Shown: positions 1 through 12,146, counted from the first letter of the stretch. The stretch: 64,000 bases of DNA from Dallia pectoralis (GCA_029465975.1 CM055730.1:14449563-14513562); one strand, 5' to 3'. The notes: a model not told the origin generated them from the letters alone. Made by a program: numbers and translations.

Positions 1-2755
1 CCAGTTTACATGAATGCTAACACTTCTTAAAGAACAGGGCTTCAGCCATTAACGGGGATGTTAGCCAGCAAAGTCGCTAATGGACGATGCTAATTATTGC
101 TGGGTTTGTAGGATGCACAAAGAGATCGGATCAATACGTAACGCAAGCGTCCTCCACTCATTCATACGACTCGGATGATGACATTGGCTTGGAGCGTGGC
201 ACTAGACAAGGAGGCATTATAGAAGGGGAGGCTGAGGACCAAGTGCGTCCTGCTCTTTCATTTTCACAATGTGCAGAGGCTCAAAGAGGATACCTAATGG
301 CTCGATAAAGGCTTGACGGACCTGAGGAGAAGAGAGTGCGTGCTGGTGTACAAAGGCTGACAAGAGAGCCTCGCTCCTGTTGAACCTGTTTGATGTGGAT
401 TTTTAACAGATAGTTAGACAGAAAAAGAGAGAAGTGCAGAAGAGAAAAATGTTGAACCTGTCGAACGTTAGCATGGAGTTTAATATGTTTGTGAGTTGTG
501 TGAATTGTTATCTATCTTGTTTAAATTCAGTTTATTTACACAGTATTTCATTGTTACACACAGTACGTGATATTTTCTTACACAAACAGAACCGTCCAAT
601 ATTGTAGGTTGTCTGAAACGATTGTTTTAAGTTTTTTATTTGTTTTTCTTTATGTTTGAAGTGCTTCTACTAGTTTTTGCGTGTAAAAATCCCTTCATAC
701 TTTATAATAATAATTCATGAACGGCATTAGTTTTGTCCAAAAAGTATAAATAATTCCTTTTAGAAATTGAAGACAAAACAACGAAGAGACAGACCCAATA
801 AGACATCTGTATTCGATAAACTACACCTAACTTCCTTTAGGGACAGAAAGAAATCCATTGAAGTGTTTGCTCAGCAGCTGGCCGAGTAATTTACACAGAA
901 AGAAATGTGATCTTTCACTGACTGCAAAAACACTTTCTTGCATGACAACGAACCTAGAACTTTCGGCGAAGCAGAAGGCTGCATATTTCCAACATGTATT
1001 TCAATATACACCTCAGAGCCCCAATCCTAACATAATTAAAGCTGTGTGAGATCACAGAAAAATTAACAAAAACGCAGTAACTGTCAAAATAAATCAGATG
1101 GCACATCTTGCATAAAGCTTGAACAAATTTACCATAAACTACTTGAGAAATGACACAATGCTCCAAAGAGAACTGTACTTATTTCTTTGTACTGTCTTGT
1201 GTATAATTCTGTGTTTCTTTTTTCACAAAAACACTTACAGATAAATTAGACGGAGGTAGCCAATGACATTACCACAATACTGTGTATACTGTATTTGTAA
1301 TTATACTTGGCCTCCATTGTTCGAGATTTACATTCACTACATTTCCAACGGTCCTGAATTCTCTATATTTCAATCAGTGATACCAGTTTCACGGCCAATC
1401 ATGGGTAACTGAGGGCATAGTTCCAGGCAGGTGAATTAACATCCAACCTAAACATTTGAACAGGTAACAGGATCCTGTACAACTTTGAAGGTAATTTGGT
1501 CAGGACATGGCACACTTTCTATTTGGCAATATCCTGCTCTGCCCCACTCCCCCCCCCCCTCTCAAAAGAGCTCCATTTATATACTCTCCAGTGAGCCTTG
1601 TGTCTCCAATCCCAGGCTAATTCCAGGAGGGATTGGTTTTCCCTTGTTACCTTGTAGTTGGGAGTGCTGTTCTTGCCCTTTCCTGGTTCTCCCTGCCCTC
1701 CCTTCCCAATGGCACCAAGAAAGCCTGACAAGGAGCCCTTTGTCTTTTAGCCGAGCCCATCATCCCATCTCAGTCCGGACAGATGGAATGATGGGGGGGT
1801 TCGGGGGGGATATTTGCAGGTATGCAAACTGTCTTCCGCTCCGTTCGTAAAACCCCCACCTATTTTTAACGGTAGAGACAGAAAGTGATGATGGCCGTGC
1901 TAAGTCATCTTATTGGGTCTTTGATGTGACTCCTGAATCACTGTGCATTGATGCTTTCAGGGAAGGTTTCTGTTTTAGATACTTTCTGTTTCCTTCTCGA
2001 CAGAGCCAGTATGGAATTCTAAAGGCCTTCTAACCAATCCATAAAAAAATTATTGTAGTATAATAACAATATCTATACTTAAAACATGTTTGTTGGTAAG
2101 AAAGCCACCTGGATGGGCCCAGATGAGAATGGCCTGGAAGGCAACGGGCCAGTTCTATTGGCTATCTACAGCATCATCCTCCGTCAGCAGCTACAAATAG
2201 CTGGAAATACATAAGAATACATTGAAAGCAGTTTTGGTATCTTTATTTAGGTAAACATTTTCACTCAAATAAGCCGGATTCCTTAACAACGATCATTTCT
2301 ATCATAACAACTATCATATCGTTTAATCTAACTGTTTATTTTTAAATGTTTAAGCTCAACCTGCTAATTATAATGACAGCAACACGGATACAAGCAGAGT
2401 ATTCCAATAAAATGACTTGACAAGTTCAACGTTACACAATGTACAGTGCACATTAGTCTGTTGATCATTTAAACACTGAGCCGACCCAGATTTTGGACAA
2501 TCGACGGGACACAAACTAAGGTGAAAGCCTACCAATTCCTATCTCCTTCACCTTTTTTAGAAAGAAAATGTATCGGTCTAGAGCCCTCAAACTCAATTCT
2601 GAACCTCAAAGCTAAGTCCATTTAATTTTCTCGTTATAACCGTGCAGTAAAGGACATATTCAGACCAGGGACACCAGGTGGGTCTAATAAAGGGTGAGCT
2701 AGAATGGCAAAAACCCCAGTGGTGAGATTTGAATACCCCTGGTCTCAAGTATTTA
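1..2755. other. Non-coding stretch, no gene seen
   Basis: No exon-like open frame with recognisable protein content is visible; the longest frames are short and of ordinary composition. A run of C occurs near 1551-1560, and 1590-1860 is a comparatively GC-rich, non-repetitive block. The rest is AT-rich unique-looking sequence. I see no transposon ends until 2756. Confidence 0.6.
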
Positions 2756-2905
2756 CACTACCGTTCTGCAGTTTAGGGTCACTTCGAAATGTCCTTGTTT
2801 TTAATAGAACTGCAAATTCTTTGTCCATTACAATAACATCAATTGATCAGAAATGCAGTGTAAGCCTAGCAATGTTAATGTTGTAAATGACTTTTGTTGA
2901 AATAT
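2756..2905 (+). mobile_element. Tc1-type transposon, left-end fragment only
   Basis: The block starts with CACTACCGT followed by a GGGTCAC word, the terminal inverted repeat style of a common fish Tc1 family. It continues with the family's AT-rich subterminal sequence and breaks off near 2905, so no transposase sequence is present. The same family's right end, read in reverse, is seen at 27208-27235, where the terminus again reads CACTACCGT on the opposite strand. I read this as a truncated relic; the exact right boundary is uncertain. Confidence 0.6.
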
Positions 2906-3008
2906 TAGCCAGTGGGGATATTGTTGTGGCTAAAGCTCCTGCCTCTGACTGCCACAATAATAAACCCTCTTTCAAAGTCACTTAGATCAGTTCCTCTGGC
3001 CATCTTGA

Positions 3009-3295
3009 TGTCACGCTTTGGCACGGCAGGATGGCCGTGCCCGTGAAATCCAACGCCCTCTCAACCTAGTTTAGCGCACGGACACTTCTTTAATTGTTTC
3101 ATTGCCCTCACCTGTCAACCTAATCACCATCGTATTTAAGTTCCTCCTCTACCAGTGTGTGTCGTCGGTCTTTGTGTGGTTTTTACCAACGTCACGTTTG
3201 CTTGTCTTGTGTTTTTTCAGTTATAGTTACAGTTTTATTGAATAAATGTCATTTGTTCGCCCTGCACATGTGTCCGTCTATACCCATACGCGACA
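3009..3295 (+). mobile_element. Solo LTR, 287 bp, with 5-bp target duplication
   Basis: The block begins TGTCACG and ends CGACA, so it has the TG...CA ends of an LTR with a short TGTC/GACA inverted terminus. It is flanked by CTTGA on both sides (3004-3008 and 3296-3300), a perfect 5-bp target-site duplication. A TATA-like GTATTTAAG lies near 3133 and a poly(A) signal AATAAA at 3240-3245, in the order expected for U3-R-U5. No internal region or second LTR is present, as expected after LTR-LTR recombination. The family is probably Gypsy-like; it is not the same LTR as the 586-588 bp family elsewhere in the window. Confidence 0.82.
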
Positions 3296-3300
3296 CTTGA

Positions 3301-6300
3301 TCCAAAACTGAGATCAGCTTGGCCTCCTCAGCATTTTCTAGGTAGGTTTTTGTCTTTGAAAAAGGACTGTTGCATTTGCAGTATCAGTTAGCTAGTTAGT
3401 ATTCCAGTATTCTGTAGTTTCAATTAACGCATGTTCTGCAGTGCTTAATAAACATTCACATTTAATAGGTCCTAATGTCAGGGATTTGTAGCTTTTCTTT
3501 CTTTTTTTTAGATTATTTTGCACATTTTTGGTTATAATATCTGATCTTATTTCTATGAACAAAAGCTTATTTTTCAATGAGGGAGTTTCCATAGCCACTG
3601 TAGCTGCTGCAGAGCAGCCTTGACTGTTAAGATGTTTAGCCTCTGCACTCGTTAGAGATGCATCACATTGTTGTCATCAATTACACCGGCCCACAGTTGT
3701 TCAAACTTTGGTTGTACCGCTACCGTGGCGAACACGAGTATGAACAGACCTACCCATGTTCACACACAAACATCTGCCTTATTTTATAATGTGATTGCAG
3801 AGATACTGGACCAATCATTCATCTTGCCCATCTATTTACCGTTTCCTGTGACACGCTCAAAGTGCAATATCCACGAAAGTCTCACAATGGGGACTCATGC
3901 TTTCTCGTCATTGCCATCACTGGACATCACTAAGAAGTAAACAACTCGGATAAAAAATATGTAATTTCAACATGAATCGAAGGGGAAAATTAAACATCAA
4001 ACATAGACATTGTTCAAAATGCGCCTTAAATTCCATGAACCAAACAGCACACGACACAAAGATATCAACGACATTTCGATTCTAAAGAGGAACTAATAGA
4101 TTGCCTGTGTTTGAGAACTCTAGACGCAGGTTAGGACAACAATGAAGTAGATTCTGCCGAGGGCTCCGTCAGCATCTTGTTTTTCCCAGCTGTCATTATG
4201 TCCACTCCCTAATATATTGAAGAGAAGCGGGACTTTCGGGGAAGCTCACATAAGATGAACGCTCGCCGTGATATTCCACACGTATTAGGTTAGCCCAGTG
4301 TGGTTTCTATTGAGAACATTTACAGAAATACATTTTAAGCCTAAAATTTAAATGAATAGTTTAAAATCTCCTTTTCATGTTTCTGACAAATGCAGGAGAC
4401 CCCATTTAAAAAGGAAGCCTGGAGAACATAAACCTCTGAGAGAGTTCGGTGTCTATAGACCACTCTTACTTTGTGTCAAGACTTCCCCACTGTTCTGTAC
4501 GAAATGTTTTAACAAGCAAACTGTCTAAAAACCAAATCTCTGATCTTACATTTGGACCAAAGAGCTGGCGTGGTAAAATACCGTAAAATAATGGTGTTTC
4601 AGTTGCAGGTTACAAGATGGAGTTCTCATTTAAGAAGATCACATCAGAACATGAAAGCTTTCCTTTTTTTCTATCCACTCATGTTGGCCTGAAGCACTGA
4701 TGTTCCGATGGAAGTAACTCAATTTGAGACAATCCAAGTCCCTGGCAAATGGAGTAGAGAGCTGTTAATGCTACTCAAGTGGGCATAACATAGTACTAAA
4801 GAGGTATAAGACACAGAAATAAAAGAGAACAGCCTTTCTTGGATCTGCTGAGCTCTCCAAGATAAGCTTTACACAATAAAAACATGGACATGGACAACAC
4901 ATTAGCAAGTTATAGCAATTCAACCCTTTACTAAAAGAACAAAATCAGTACTGCATTATATCATTTCCAATGTTGAAAATAGGTTTTCATAGAGGTTTTC
5001 CTGATGAAATAACAAAACTGCAAGCATCCCTCAAGATTTAAATGAATCATCTTTGGAACAATTTTGGGCATCGGTTTTACATCTCCTGTTGACTTTGCAC
5101 AGTATTTAGTCAGTCATCATAATTAACACTGCATTGTCCAACGAGACAATCAGTAGAACATTTGATATGCTAACATCACTGTTGAATATGACTTTTAGTC
5201 TCTCATAAGAGGTCAGATATTTTAATCTCAACTAATTAGCACATCGAACACAAAGTGCTACAGAACCGAGCAGCACTGGAGCAAACGAGCGCACCAATTT
5301 AATTGCTAATTAATTAATGCTTTAAAGTGCTAGCAGGCACTGCAATTGTAATTCAAAACAAGAGAAAATTAATCACATTAATTGCTGGCAAAGTTAGCAT
5401 TAGCATAATTGAGGCAGAGAGGATTAAAGGCCAGTGTGGTGTAGGGGCCATGAGCAGCCACTAATTCTCGGTGGAGGAAATTGTTTGTTATTTTAATTAA
5501 TTTGCTAGTAGATATTTGGAAGGGCATATGCAAATTTCTACATGCCGTTGTCAGTTATCGTCTCTGAGAGTTGGAGTTGAGAGATATCATTACATTTCAA
5601 AATTCTAATTTAGCAGAGACTCTCATCCGAAGGGAGTTACAGGTATTTGCAGTATCTTAAAGAAACTAGACGATTGCCAAAGATACTAAATTATGAAAAA
5701 TGAAGGAGCTGCCGTTGAAGAGTTGCACTTAATACAAACCCCATGCTTCCTAAATGTTTTTCCTAAAGTGATTTTGTATGACATAATTATTTACTGTTTA
5801 TCGTCGATGGCCCAATATTCCCTGTTCCTTTTCCTTTGAGTTTCAACAAAGCTAATACTTGCAAGCATTCATCCTAAACATTGGCATTATTGTCCCGGCG
5901 CATTCACAGCATATGTTGTCGATGCAGCGTAAACAGCATTAGCTGTTAGCGTTAGCTGTAGAAGCCACAGAACATTAACCTCTCCACGAAAGGAACTTCC
6001 TGATGGATTCCATTATAACGGCATCATTATACGCTAAATTAAAAGGGGGGGAAATGGAAGTGTAAAACATTTAAATGGCTAGAAAAACACACATATCTCA
6101 AGCTTGAGATGTCTTTAGCGAGTCTCGGACTCTCAGAGAATGGAGCTACATTGGCGCATTAGACATTAATCATACGTTGATGAAATAGTAATGAGGGAAT
6201 GAATAGTACAGTAGGGTGGCAGTAAGCATCACACTTCATGTTTAACAGACCAACTAAAAAAGAAAACATGCGAATGGAATGGTTCGTTTTAAGACCAGTT

Positions 6301-6529
6301 CGGTTTTAGGGTGCAGTTCCCTATGTTGTAAGATATGTGTTTTTTAACTTAGAAAAACAATATGAAGAAAAGCAGTTGTTAATATTTATGAGCTGCTGAC
6401 ACAGAGAGCTTTCACATCAATGTAAGCATTTTCTTTTTTAAGTAATGAGTAAGAGAAATGGTGTACTGAATAGTCAATTAAATAATTTCCTACCTGCAAA
6501 TCTACCAAGAAAAACCTGACTGTATAAAA
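3301..6529. other. Non-coding stretch with one homeobox-word-rich block
   Basis: No gene is recognised. The sequence is AT-rich and largely unique. The part at 5280-5590 is dense in TAATTA/ATTA words and is listed separately. A short segment near 5608-5645 resembles the widely dispersed fish repeat with a 'TTTAGCAGA...CATCC' core, but is too short to classify. Confidence 0.55.
5280..5590. other. Candidate conserved non-coding element (homeodomain-word cluster)
   Basis: Within about 300 bp there are many TAATTA, TTAATT and ATTA core words, the recognition core of Antp/paired/LIM homeodomain proteins, interleaved with non-repetitive sequence and an ATGCAAAT-like octamer (ATATGCAAATTT near 5528). 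There is no open frame and no transposon hallmark. Word clusters like this are typical of vertebrate developmental enhancers. Conservation itself cannot be seen from one sequence, so the call is inference. Confidence 0.3.
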
Positions 6530-7790
6530 TACAGTGAAGTGAAAAAGTATTTGATTGCTTTTGATTGATATAATTTTAATGGTAGGTTTATTTTAACAGT
6601 GGGCGACAACAAAACAAAACAAAAATCCTGAATAATGCATTTCAAATAAGTTAAACATGTATATGCATTTTACTCAGTGAAATAAGTATTTGATCCCCTG
6701 TCAATCAGCAAAACCTGTCTACAGAAGCAATCAATCAATTAGATTCCAAACTCTCCACCATGGCCAAGACCAAATAGCTGTTCAAGGATGTCAGGGACCA
6801 AATTGTAGACCAACACAAGGCTGGAATGGGCTAGAAAACCATTGCCAAGCAGCTTGGTGAGAAGGTGACAAAAGTTAATGCAATTATTTCCAAATCTAAG
6901 AATTACACAGGAGGATTTTGTCAATGATCTCAAGGCAGCTGGGACCATAGTCACCAAGAAAACAATTGGTAACACACTACGCTGTGAAGGACTGAAATCC
7001 TGCAGCTACCGCAAGGTCCCCCTGCTCAAGAAAGCACATGTACAGGCCCGTCTGAAGTTTGCTAAAGAACAACTGAATGATTCAGTGGAGAACTGGGTGA
7101 AAGTGGTGTGGTCAGATGAGACCAAAATCGACCTAATTGGCATCAACTCAACTCACCGTGTTTGGAGGAGGAAGAATGCTGCCGATTCCCCCAAGAACCC
7201 CATCGTCAAACATGGTGTTTCCATCGTCAAACATAGATGTGGAAACATTATGCTTTGGGGGTGTTTTTCCTGCTAAGGGGACAACTTCACTGTATCAAAG
7301 GGACAATGGATGGGGCCATGTACTGTCAAATCTTGGGTGAGAACCTCTTTCCCTCAGCCAGGGCATTAAAAATGAAACAAAGAAGTGGTTCAAGAAGAAG
7401 CATATTAAGGTCCTGGAGTGGCCTAGCCAGTCTACAAACATCAGAGTCTACTGAGTGGCCAAACGTCTGCCTCGAAACCTTAATGACTTGGAGAAGATCT
7501 GCAAAGAGGAGTGGGTTAAAATCCCTCTTGAGATGTGTGCAAACCTGGTGGCCAACCACAAGAAACGTCTGACCTCTGTGACTGCCAAAAAAGGTTTTGC
7601 CACCAAGTACTTCAAGTCATGTTTTGCAAAGGGTTCAAATACTTATTTCACTGAATAAAATGTAAATCAATGTATAATTTATATGCAATGCGTTATTCTG
7701 GATTATTTTTGTTGTTAATCTGTCTTTCACTGTTTAAATAAACCTACCATTAAAATGAAACACTGATCTGGATGGTTTTCTCTGTCAAAA
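6530..7790 (+). mobile_element. Tc1-like transposon with IR/DR ends, right terminus damaged
   Basis: The left end carries an outer repeat (GTGAAGTGAAAAAGTATTTG near 6537) and an inner repeat (CAGTGAAATAAGTATTTGA near 6675), the IR/DR arrangement of many fish Tc1 elements. The right side repeats the inner motif inverted (CAAATACTTATTTCACTGA near 7637). It also has the inverted partner of the 6570-6601 segment at 7727-7757, matching the ATTTTAATGGTAGGTTTAT word. Beyond about 7760 the right arm diverges and the outer repeat is not recognisable, so the element is probably immobile. It contains the decayed transposase described separately. Confidence 0.85.
6760..7658 (+). pseudogene. Tc1-like transposase pseudogene
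   Basis: The reading begins at an ATG (MAKTK) followed at once by a stop codon at the sixth position, and it needs at least two frame changes to continue. Recognisable Tc1 transposase pieces are VVWSDETKIDLIG (first catalytic Asp region, about 7105-7143), RVWRRKN and IMLWGCF (about 7159-7269). After a frame change come GENLFPSA and a remnant of the EWP motif (about 7336-7465). At the end is NLNDLEKICKEEW...KKGFATKYF (about 7479-7615). The family encodes a DDE cut-and-paste transposase of about 340 residues; this copy cannot encode one. It lies centrally between the element's inverted repeats. Confidence 0.88.
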
Positions 7791-7837
7791 ATTTTTTTTG
7801 CCCATTATTATTGGCACCCACAAAGATCTTTACACTA

Positions 7838-8190
7838 TACGCTGATGAGCCAAAACATCATGGCCAATATGCCTTATATGCAGTTGGTTCTTTCTGTGCC
7901 GCCAAAAACAGCGGCGACTGGCAGAGACATGAACTCTACAAGACCCCTGTAGATGTCCTTGCGTGTCCATTGTAGGCACTTTGGACGGTGATCTTGAGAC
8001 CATCATAGGCACTTGGGACTCAGCTGGGTACGATGCACTATGTCATTCTGTAGCCATCATTAACATTTTTGGTGACTTGTGCCACATACCATCTAATCAA
8101 CCCAGATCTTGACATGTGCCTTTGTTAGGACATAATCAATGTTATTCACTTCACCGGAGTGTGACCGTAATGTTCTAGCTCATCAGTGTA
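7838..8190. mobile_element. Mariner/Tc1-type MITE
   Basis: The two ends form an inverted repeat: 29 bases at 7838-7866 beginning TACGCTGATGAGCC pair with 8162-8190 (read in reverse: TACACTGATGAGCT), with 23 of 29 positions matching. The interior (about 295 bp) holds fragments resembling a mariner-like transposon's subterminal sequence but no transposase frame. This is a non-autonomous, internally deleted element of a family whose ends read 'CACTGATSAGCCA...ACAT'. It sits immediately right of the damaged Tc1 element. Confidence 0.7.
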
Positions 8191-8194
8191 TATG

Positions 8195-9636
8195 CGGTAT
8201 ATACAAAGAAAAATATTGTAATTAAGGAAAATAGTGAAATGTTTTTTTCTGAAAGAGCAGTAGGTCAGATTCAAACTCTGCTTTGGTAAAACTGTACCGG
8301 AGGCAGAAGTTTAGACTTTGGACCACACTAGGCCACCCATTCCATATCCAATATATCCTCCATAATGTCCAACCAAGACCGCTGCTCACTTACATCCTGC
8401 TTGCTCAACCTGGATATCAGTGGAATTAACATGTTCAGGACACGTTCCTCCAATTGTCCACCCACCAGTGACCTCCCTGCATGAATCTACGGGCCACGGT
8501 CTGTGTGGTGCGTCCGAGATATGCACGCAGCTCTACCGCACAGGAGGCAACAACGTCACTCTGTCAGCAAATGGAATTTCAATCTCGCTCCGTTTTTCCC
8601 CGGAACCTGCAACTGCCAGTCTGCAGCGCGTAAAATTTCAGTGATCTTATCTTTCATCTGGAATATGATCCTGAATGATGCCACATCTCACTCCTCCAGT
8701 GTGTCTCTTCACCGTGTGTATTTGCTTTGACAAAAGATTAATTAGGGAGCTCTGGCCAGGGAGGTAATTGGGCCCATTTATTTCAAAGGTACATCACATT
8801 TAATGGGGACTCTTGTTTTTTTCCAGCACCAGTGTGGGTTATAGTAAATGACAATACCCTTTTCTCACAGTTCTATTTTCTTCATTGTAAAGGTGGTCAA
8901 TTTTGTTGAATTAATCTTGCTTTTTCTTTCATCTGCAGCATTCGATAAATTGTCTGTACCTTTTAAGTTAATAGTGGTGGTGGCATTGTAGGTGTGTGAG
9001 TGTGTGTGTGCATGTGTGTGTGTGTGAGTGTGCGTGTGTGTGTGCGTGCGGTAGGTGGACATGTCCTCAGTGGCAGCTCCCAATGTATTGTAGGGGGGTC
9101 ACGGCAGACACCCACAAGGCTTTTATTACCTCCAAAAAACATCAAAAGCCACATAAGCAGCCAAGGTGGAGAGAAATTACTTTCTGTGTGATTTCTCTCC
9201 CTGTCCCTCTCGTGTCTGCACTCCCCTTTATGTCCATAATTGTGTGTGATTATTTTAACAGTGAAAAGGGTAGCAGGTAATAGAGGCTGATTAAATACAA
9301 TGGACAGCAGGCATGAGACTCTTAAGACACTGCCATGTAATAACAGAGAGTGAACACGTATTCCCTACAGGGTCAATCCACTCCCGTGATTTTTCATGAC
9401 ACAGGGCCAGACGCAATCTAATGCATTTATTGTGGTGTTAGTCCTTATTGACAGCTGTAAACAGTTATGGTTAAATTGAAGCTTGCGGCATACCATAGAT
9501 GGGTACAGCGGAGCTGTGTTGTGTTGTGTGCACAACGACCAGACGTGGCACACTTCAAAATGAATGTACCCTCGGAGTCACACAACATGCACAACACCCG
9601 TACAGACACACTCACACACAAACATGCATCTATAAG
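8195..9636. other. Non-coding stretch with a GT microsatellite
   Basis: No gene recognised. Open frames at 8420-8730 have ordinary composition and no family motif. A GT-rich simple repeat lies at 8992-9050. The 9085-9300 block is unique, with ATTA words and might be conserved, but nothing decisive is visible. Confidence 0.5.
8992..9050. repeat. Imperfect (GT)n microsatellite
   Basis: A run of GT dinucleotides is interrupted by GA, CA and GC steps, about 60 bp long. Frames through it encode only VCVCVC or THTHTH strings and are not genes. Confidence 0.9.
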
Positions 9637-10730
9637 CAGGGTTGGGTTGGTTACTTTTTAAATGTAATCTGTTACAGTTACAAGTTACCTGTCCAAAATT
9701 GAGATCAACAACATAACTTTTGGATTACACAAACTCTGTAAGGTAATCAGGTTACTTTTGATTACTTTTGGATTACATAGTTTTTCTAAGAGACATTGTA
9801 AAACAAATAAAAATATCCAAATGAACAACAGCCATCAATCAATTAACTTTAGAGTTTACATTCCTGGGCATATATAGCCAGTATATTTTTTTATTTTACC
9901 GTATTGGCTACTGGGTACTGTGTTTGTGAAAAGTTTACAAACCTTTTTTGTAATCAGTTACATCATAGATGACTAGTCCGGTTTCAGACACCAACATCGC
10001 GCTGAGACTGCACTCGTTAAGGTGAAAATTACCTATACTGGCTTCGGATAAATGTTCTGCATCTCTCCTATTGCTTCTTGATCTTAGCGCTACCTTTGAC
10101 AATATTGACTGCTCCCTTCTCTTGAAAAGATTCGAGACCCATGTTGGGCTACAAGGACATGTTCTCAACTGGTTTCGATCTTATTTATCATATAGACATC
10201 AGTTTGTTTGTGTGGATGGACTATCCTAGGACAAATCAAAGGTATGTTTTGGTGTTCCCCAAGGCTCGGCTTTAGGACAACTTTTGTTCTCAATTACATC
10301 AATTAACAAACTTCAATTAGTTCTTAATACGGCTGCTAGAATCTCAACAAGAACAAAATAATTTGTCCACATTACCCTGGTATTAGCCTCTTTACATTGG
10401 CTGCCTGTTCAGGCTAGGGTAAGTTCTATTTTTACAATATAAAGCTTCACCCGAAATTGCTCCTATCTAACTTAAATATTAAATAACATAATTATTAAAC
10501 TATTATAATTCACCCAGCACAGCTGGAAGAGGACTGGTGACCCCTCAGAGCCTGGTTCCTCTCTAGTTTTCATCCTAAATTGGACTCATCACAGAGTTTT
10601 CCAACTTGTTAATGCGTGCTCTGTCGGGTTCAGGCTGGGTGTTTGTAAAAGCAATTTGTGACAACGTTGTTGTAAAAAGGTCTTTATGAAAAACATTTGA
10701 TTGATTGAAGTTTGTTACTCCCCAACCCTG
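9637..10730. mobile_element. hAT-like MITE, split by a LINE insertion
   Basis: The left end at 9637 reads CAGGGTTGGG and the right end at 10721-10730 reads CCCAACCCTG, a perfect 10-bp inverted repeat. The flanks are TCTATAAG (9629-9636) and TCTAGAAG (10731-10738), an 8-bp target duplication with one mismatch. Eight-bp duplications and CAGGG-type ends are the mark of the hAT superfamily. The left arm contains repeated GTAATC/GGTTAC words and no transposase. It breaks at about 9962, where a LINE begins, and the last 20 or so bases of the MITE resume at about 10710. The MITE is therefore older than the LINE insertion. Confidence 0.75.
9963..10709 (+). mobile_element. L2-type LINE, 5'-truncated and internally deleted, inside the MITE
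   Basis: Translation shows reverse-transcriptase pieces: LSATFDNIDCSLLLKRFE (about 10084-10137), VGLQGHVLNWFRSYLSYRHQ (10143-10202) and VCFGVPQGSALGQL (about 10239-10280). It then jumps to VLNTAARISTRT and ASLHWLPVQARV (about 10321-10420), so the segment with the catalytic FADD box is missing. Several stop codons interrupt the frame. The 3' end has the GGACTGGTGACCCCTCAGAG region and finishes in TTTGATTGATTGA (about 10696-10708). This is the tail style of the salmonid L2-clade LINE often called RSg-1 (name from general knowledge). Confidence 0.78.
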
Positions 10731-10839
10731 TCTAGAAGTATATGTAACTCAAGAACATATATACTACAATCATTGGGGGACCACAGCCTGTATCACAATT
10801 CCTAGTCCACAAAAAATATCTAGTGGGCTAGGAGGGTAT

Positions 10840-11215
10840 TGGGAATCTTATTCACGTATATAACGTTGAGCACTTATATAACCTTTGCACCTGAATCAGA
10901 TGTGGGTGATTACAACCAGCACAGCTGGTTTAGATTGGGGGATTGTATGTTATAAAAGTCACTGGGTCTTGGTGCATGGTGTGGGATATTGTTAAAATGT
11001 CATGTTTATCTGTAGATGAGTGTTGGGTTTATATGTTGGATTGGCTGTGGTTTGATGTTTGTTGTAGGTCGCGAGTTTGCACACTTTTATTTTCATTCAC
11101 AGTTTAGTTTTTTCACTGTTCGTTGTAACGTGTTTGCTTTATCATTACTCACTCTGCTTGGCTCACTCCTGCACTACACCTTAAAGGGTTGGTGACAGCC
11201 TGACACAACAGGTCT
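10840..11215 (+). other. Possible decayed LTR-like segment
   Basis: The segment contains a TATAAAA box near 10951, followed by T-rich sequence with GTTTGT/TTTGTT words and a TGACAGCCTGACACA end near 11200. This is the order U3-promoter-R of a fish retrotransposon LTR. No clear TG...CA boundaries, duplication or second copy are visible. The call is weak; ordinary AT-rich DNA is the alternative. Confidence 0.22.
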
Positions 11216-11560
11216 TGATATTTTTATTAAAAACGATATGATATTAAAATACGCCAGATGAAAACCATCACTGCCAAATACCATGGAACTTGAATTCTTC
11301 TTGACAAAACAATAGGCATCACAATGCCAAAAAGGTCCAATTTCACGCCGATTGCAAAATGAATACCATTTCATGGAATACCTGTGTTTTGGCATCACAT
11401 CTGCTACAATTTAAGTTTGGATTTCGGCATATGTTGTCATTTTATAACAGGCAAAATGTTTTAGTCAAATAGATAGGTTTTCAAAATGTATGTTGTGTTC
11501 AGGGCTGGATTAATGCAGGGGCGTACCAGAGCTAAAGCATTTGGGCCCAAACCTGTAATG

Positions 11561-12146
11561 TGTAATCGTTGGGCTTCCAAGCAATTGGGGACACAAGCGC
11601 AGAGGTGCTTTTTGAAGTGGGGTTTATTAAACTCAGGACAGGCAAACAGGCACACACGAGGAGTCCTTACGACCGGGGAGCTTAAACAATACAAAAGAAC
11701 AAAACAAACGGTCAAACAGAGGAAGATGCCAGAACAAGATAACAAACTAAACACACAATGAACATAAACATCACAGAGAACATGGATAAACAATCAAACT
11801 GGGAACATAAAGCAGGTAACTGAACACTACAACCAACAGTAAACATAAAACGTCTACGAAACACAGAACCAGCAAACATAAAAGTAACAACAGAACAAGC
11901 AACAACGACACAGAGACAACGTACCTTAAACAATGCCCGACACTCACACAGTGACACAGGGGAGACTAAATACTAAACATAACGAGGACTAACAAGCAAC
12001 AGGTGAGTAACATGGCAGGAACAAATGACAAGGGAAGGGCAGGCACCAGGAAGAAACTATAAGAACAACCACAAGATGGAGACAGAAACAAGCACACACA
12101 AGAACCCAACATATGAACCCACAGAACACACCCGTGAATCATGACA
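11561..12146 (-). repeat. 3' LTR of copy A
   Basis: This 586-bp LTR has the same length as its partner at 15197-15782 and appears to match it by reading. The poly(A) signal shows on this strand as TTTATT near 11624. Its first (5', minus-strand) ~475 bp match the copy B LTR almost base for base, while the last ~110 bp differ clearly. Confidence 0.92.

Noticed and set aside
8420..8730. Possible coding exon
   Set aside because: Two overlapping frames of 74-75 codons in different phases, neither with recognisable protein content or clear splice sites.
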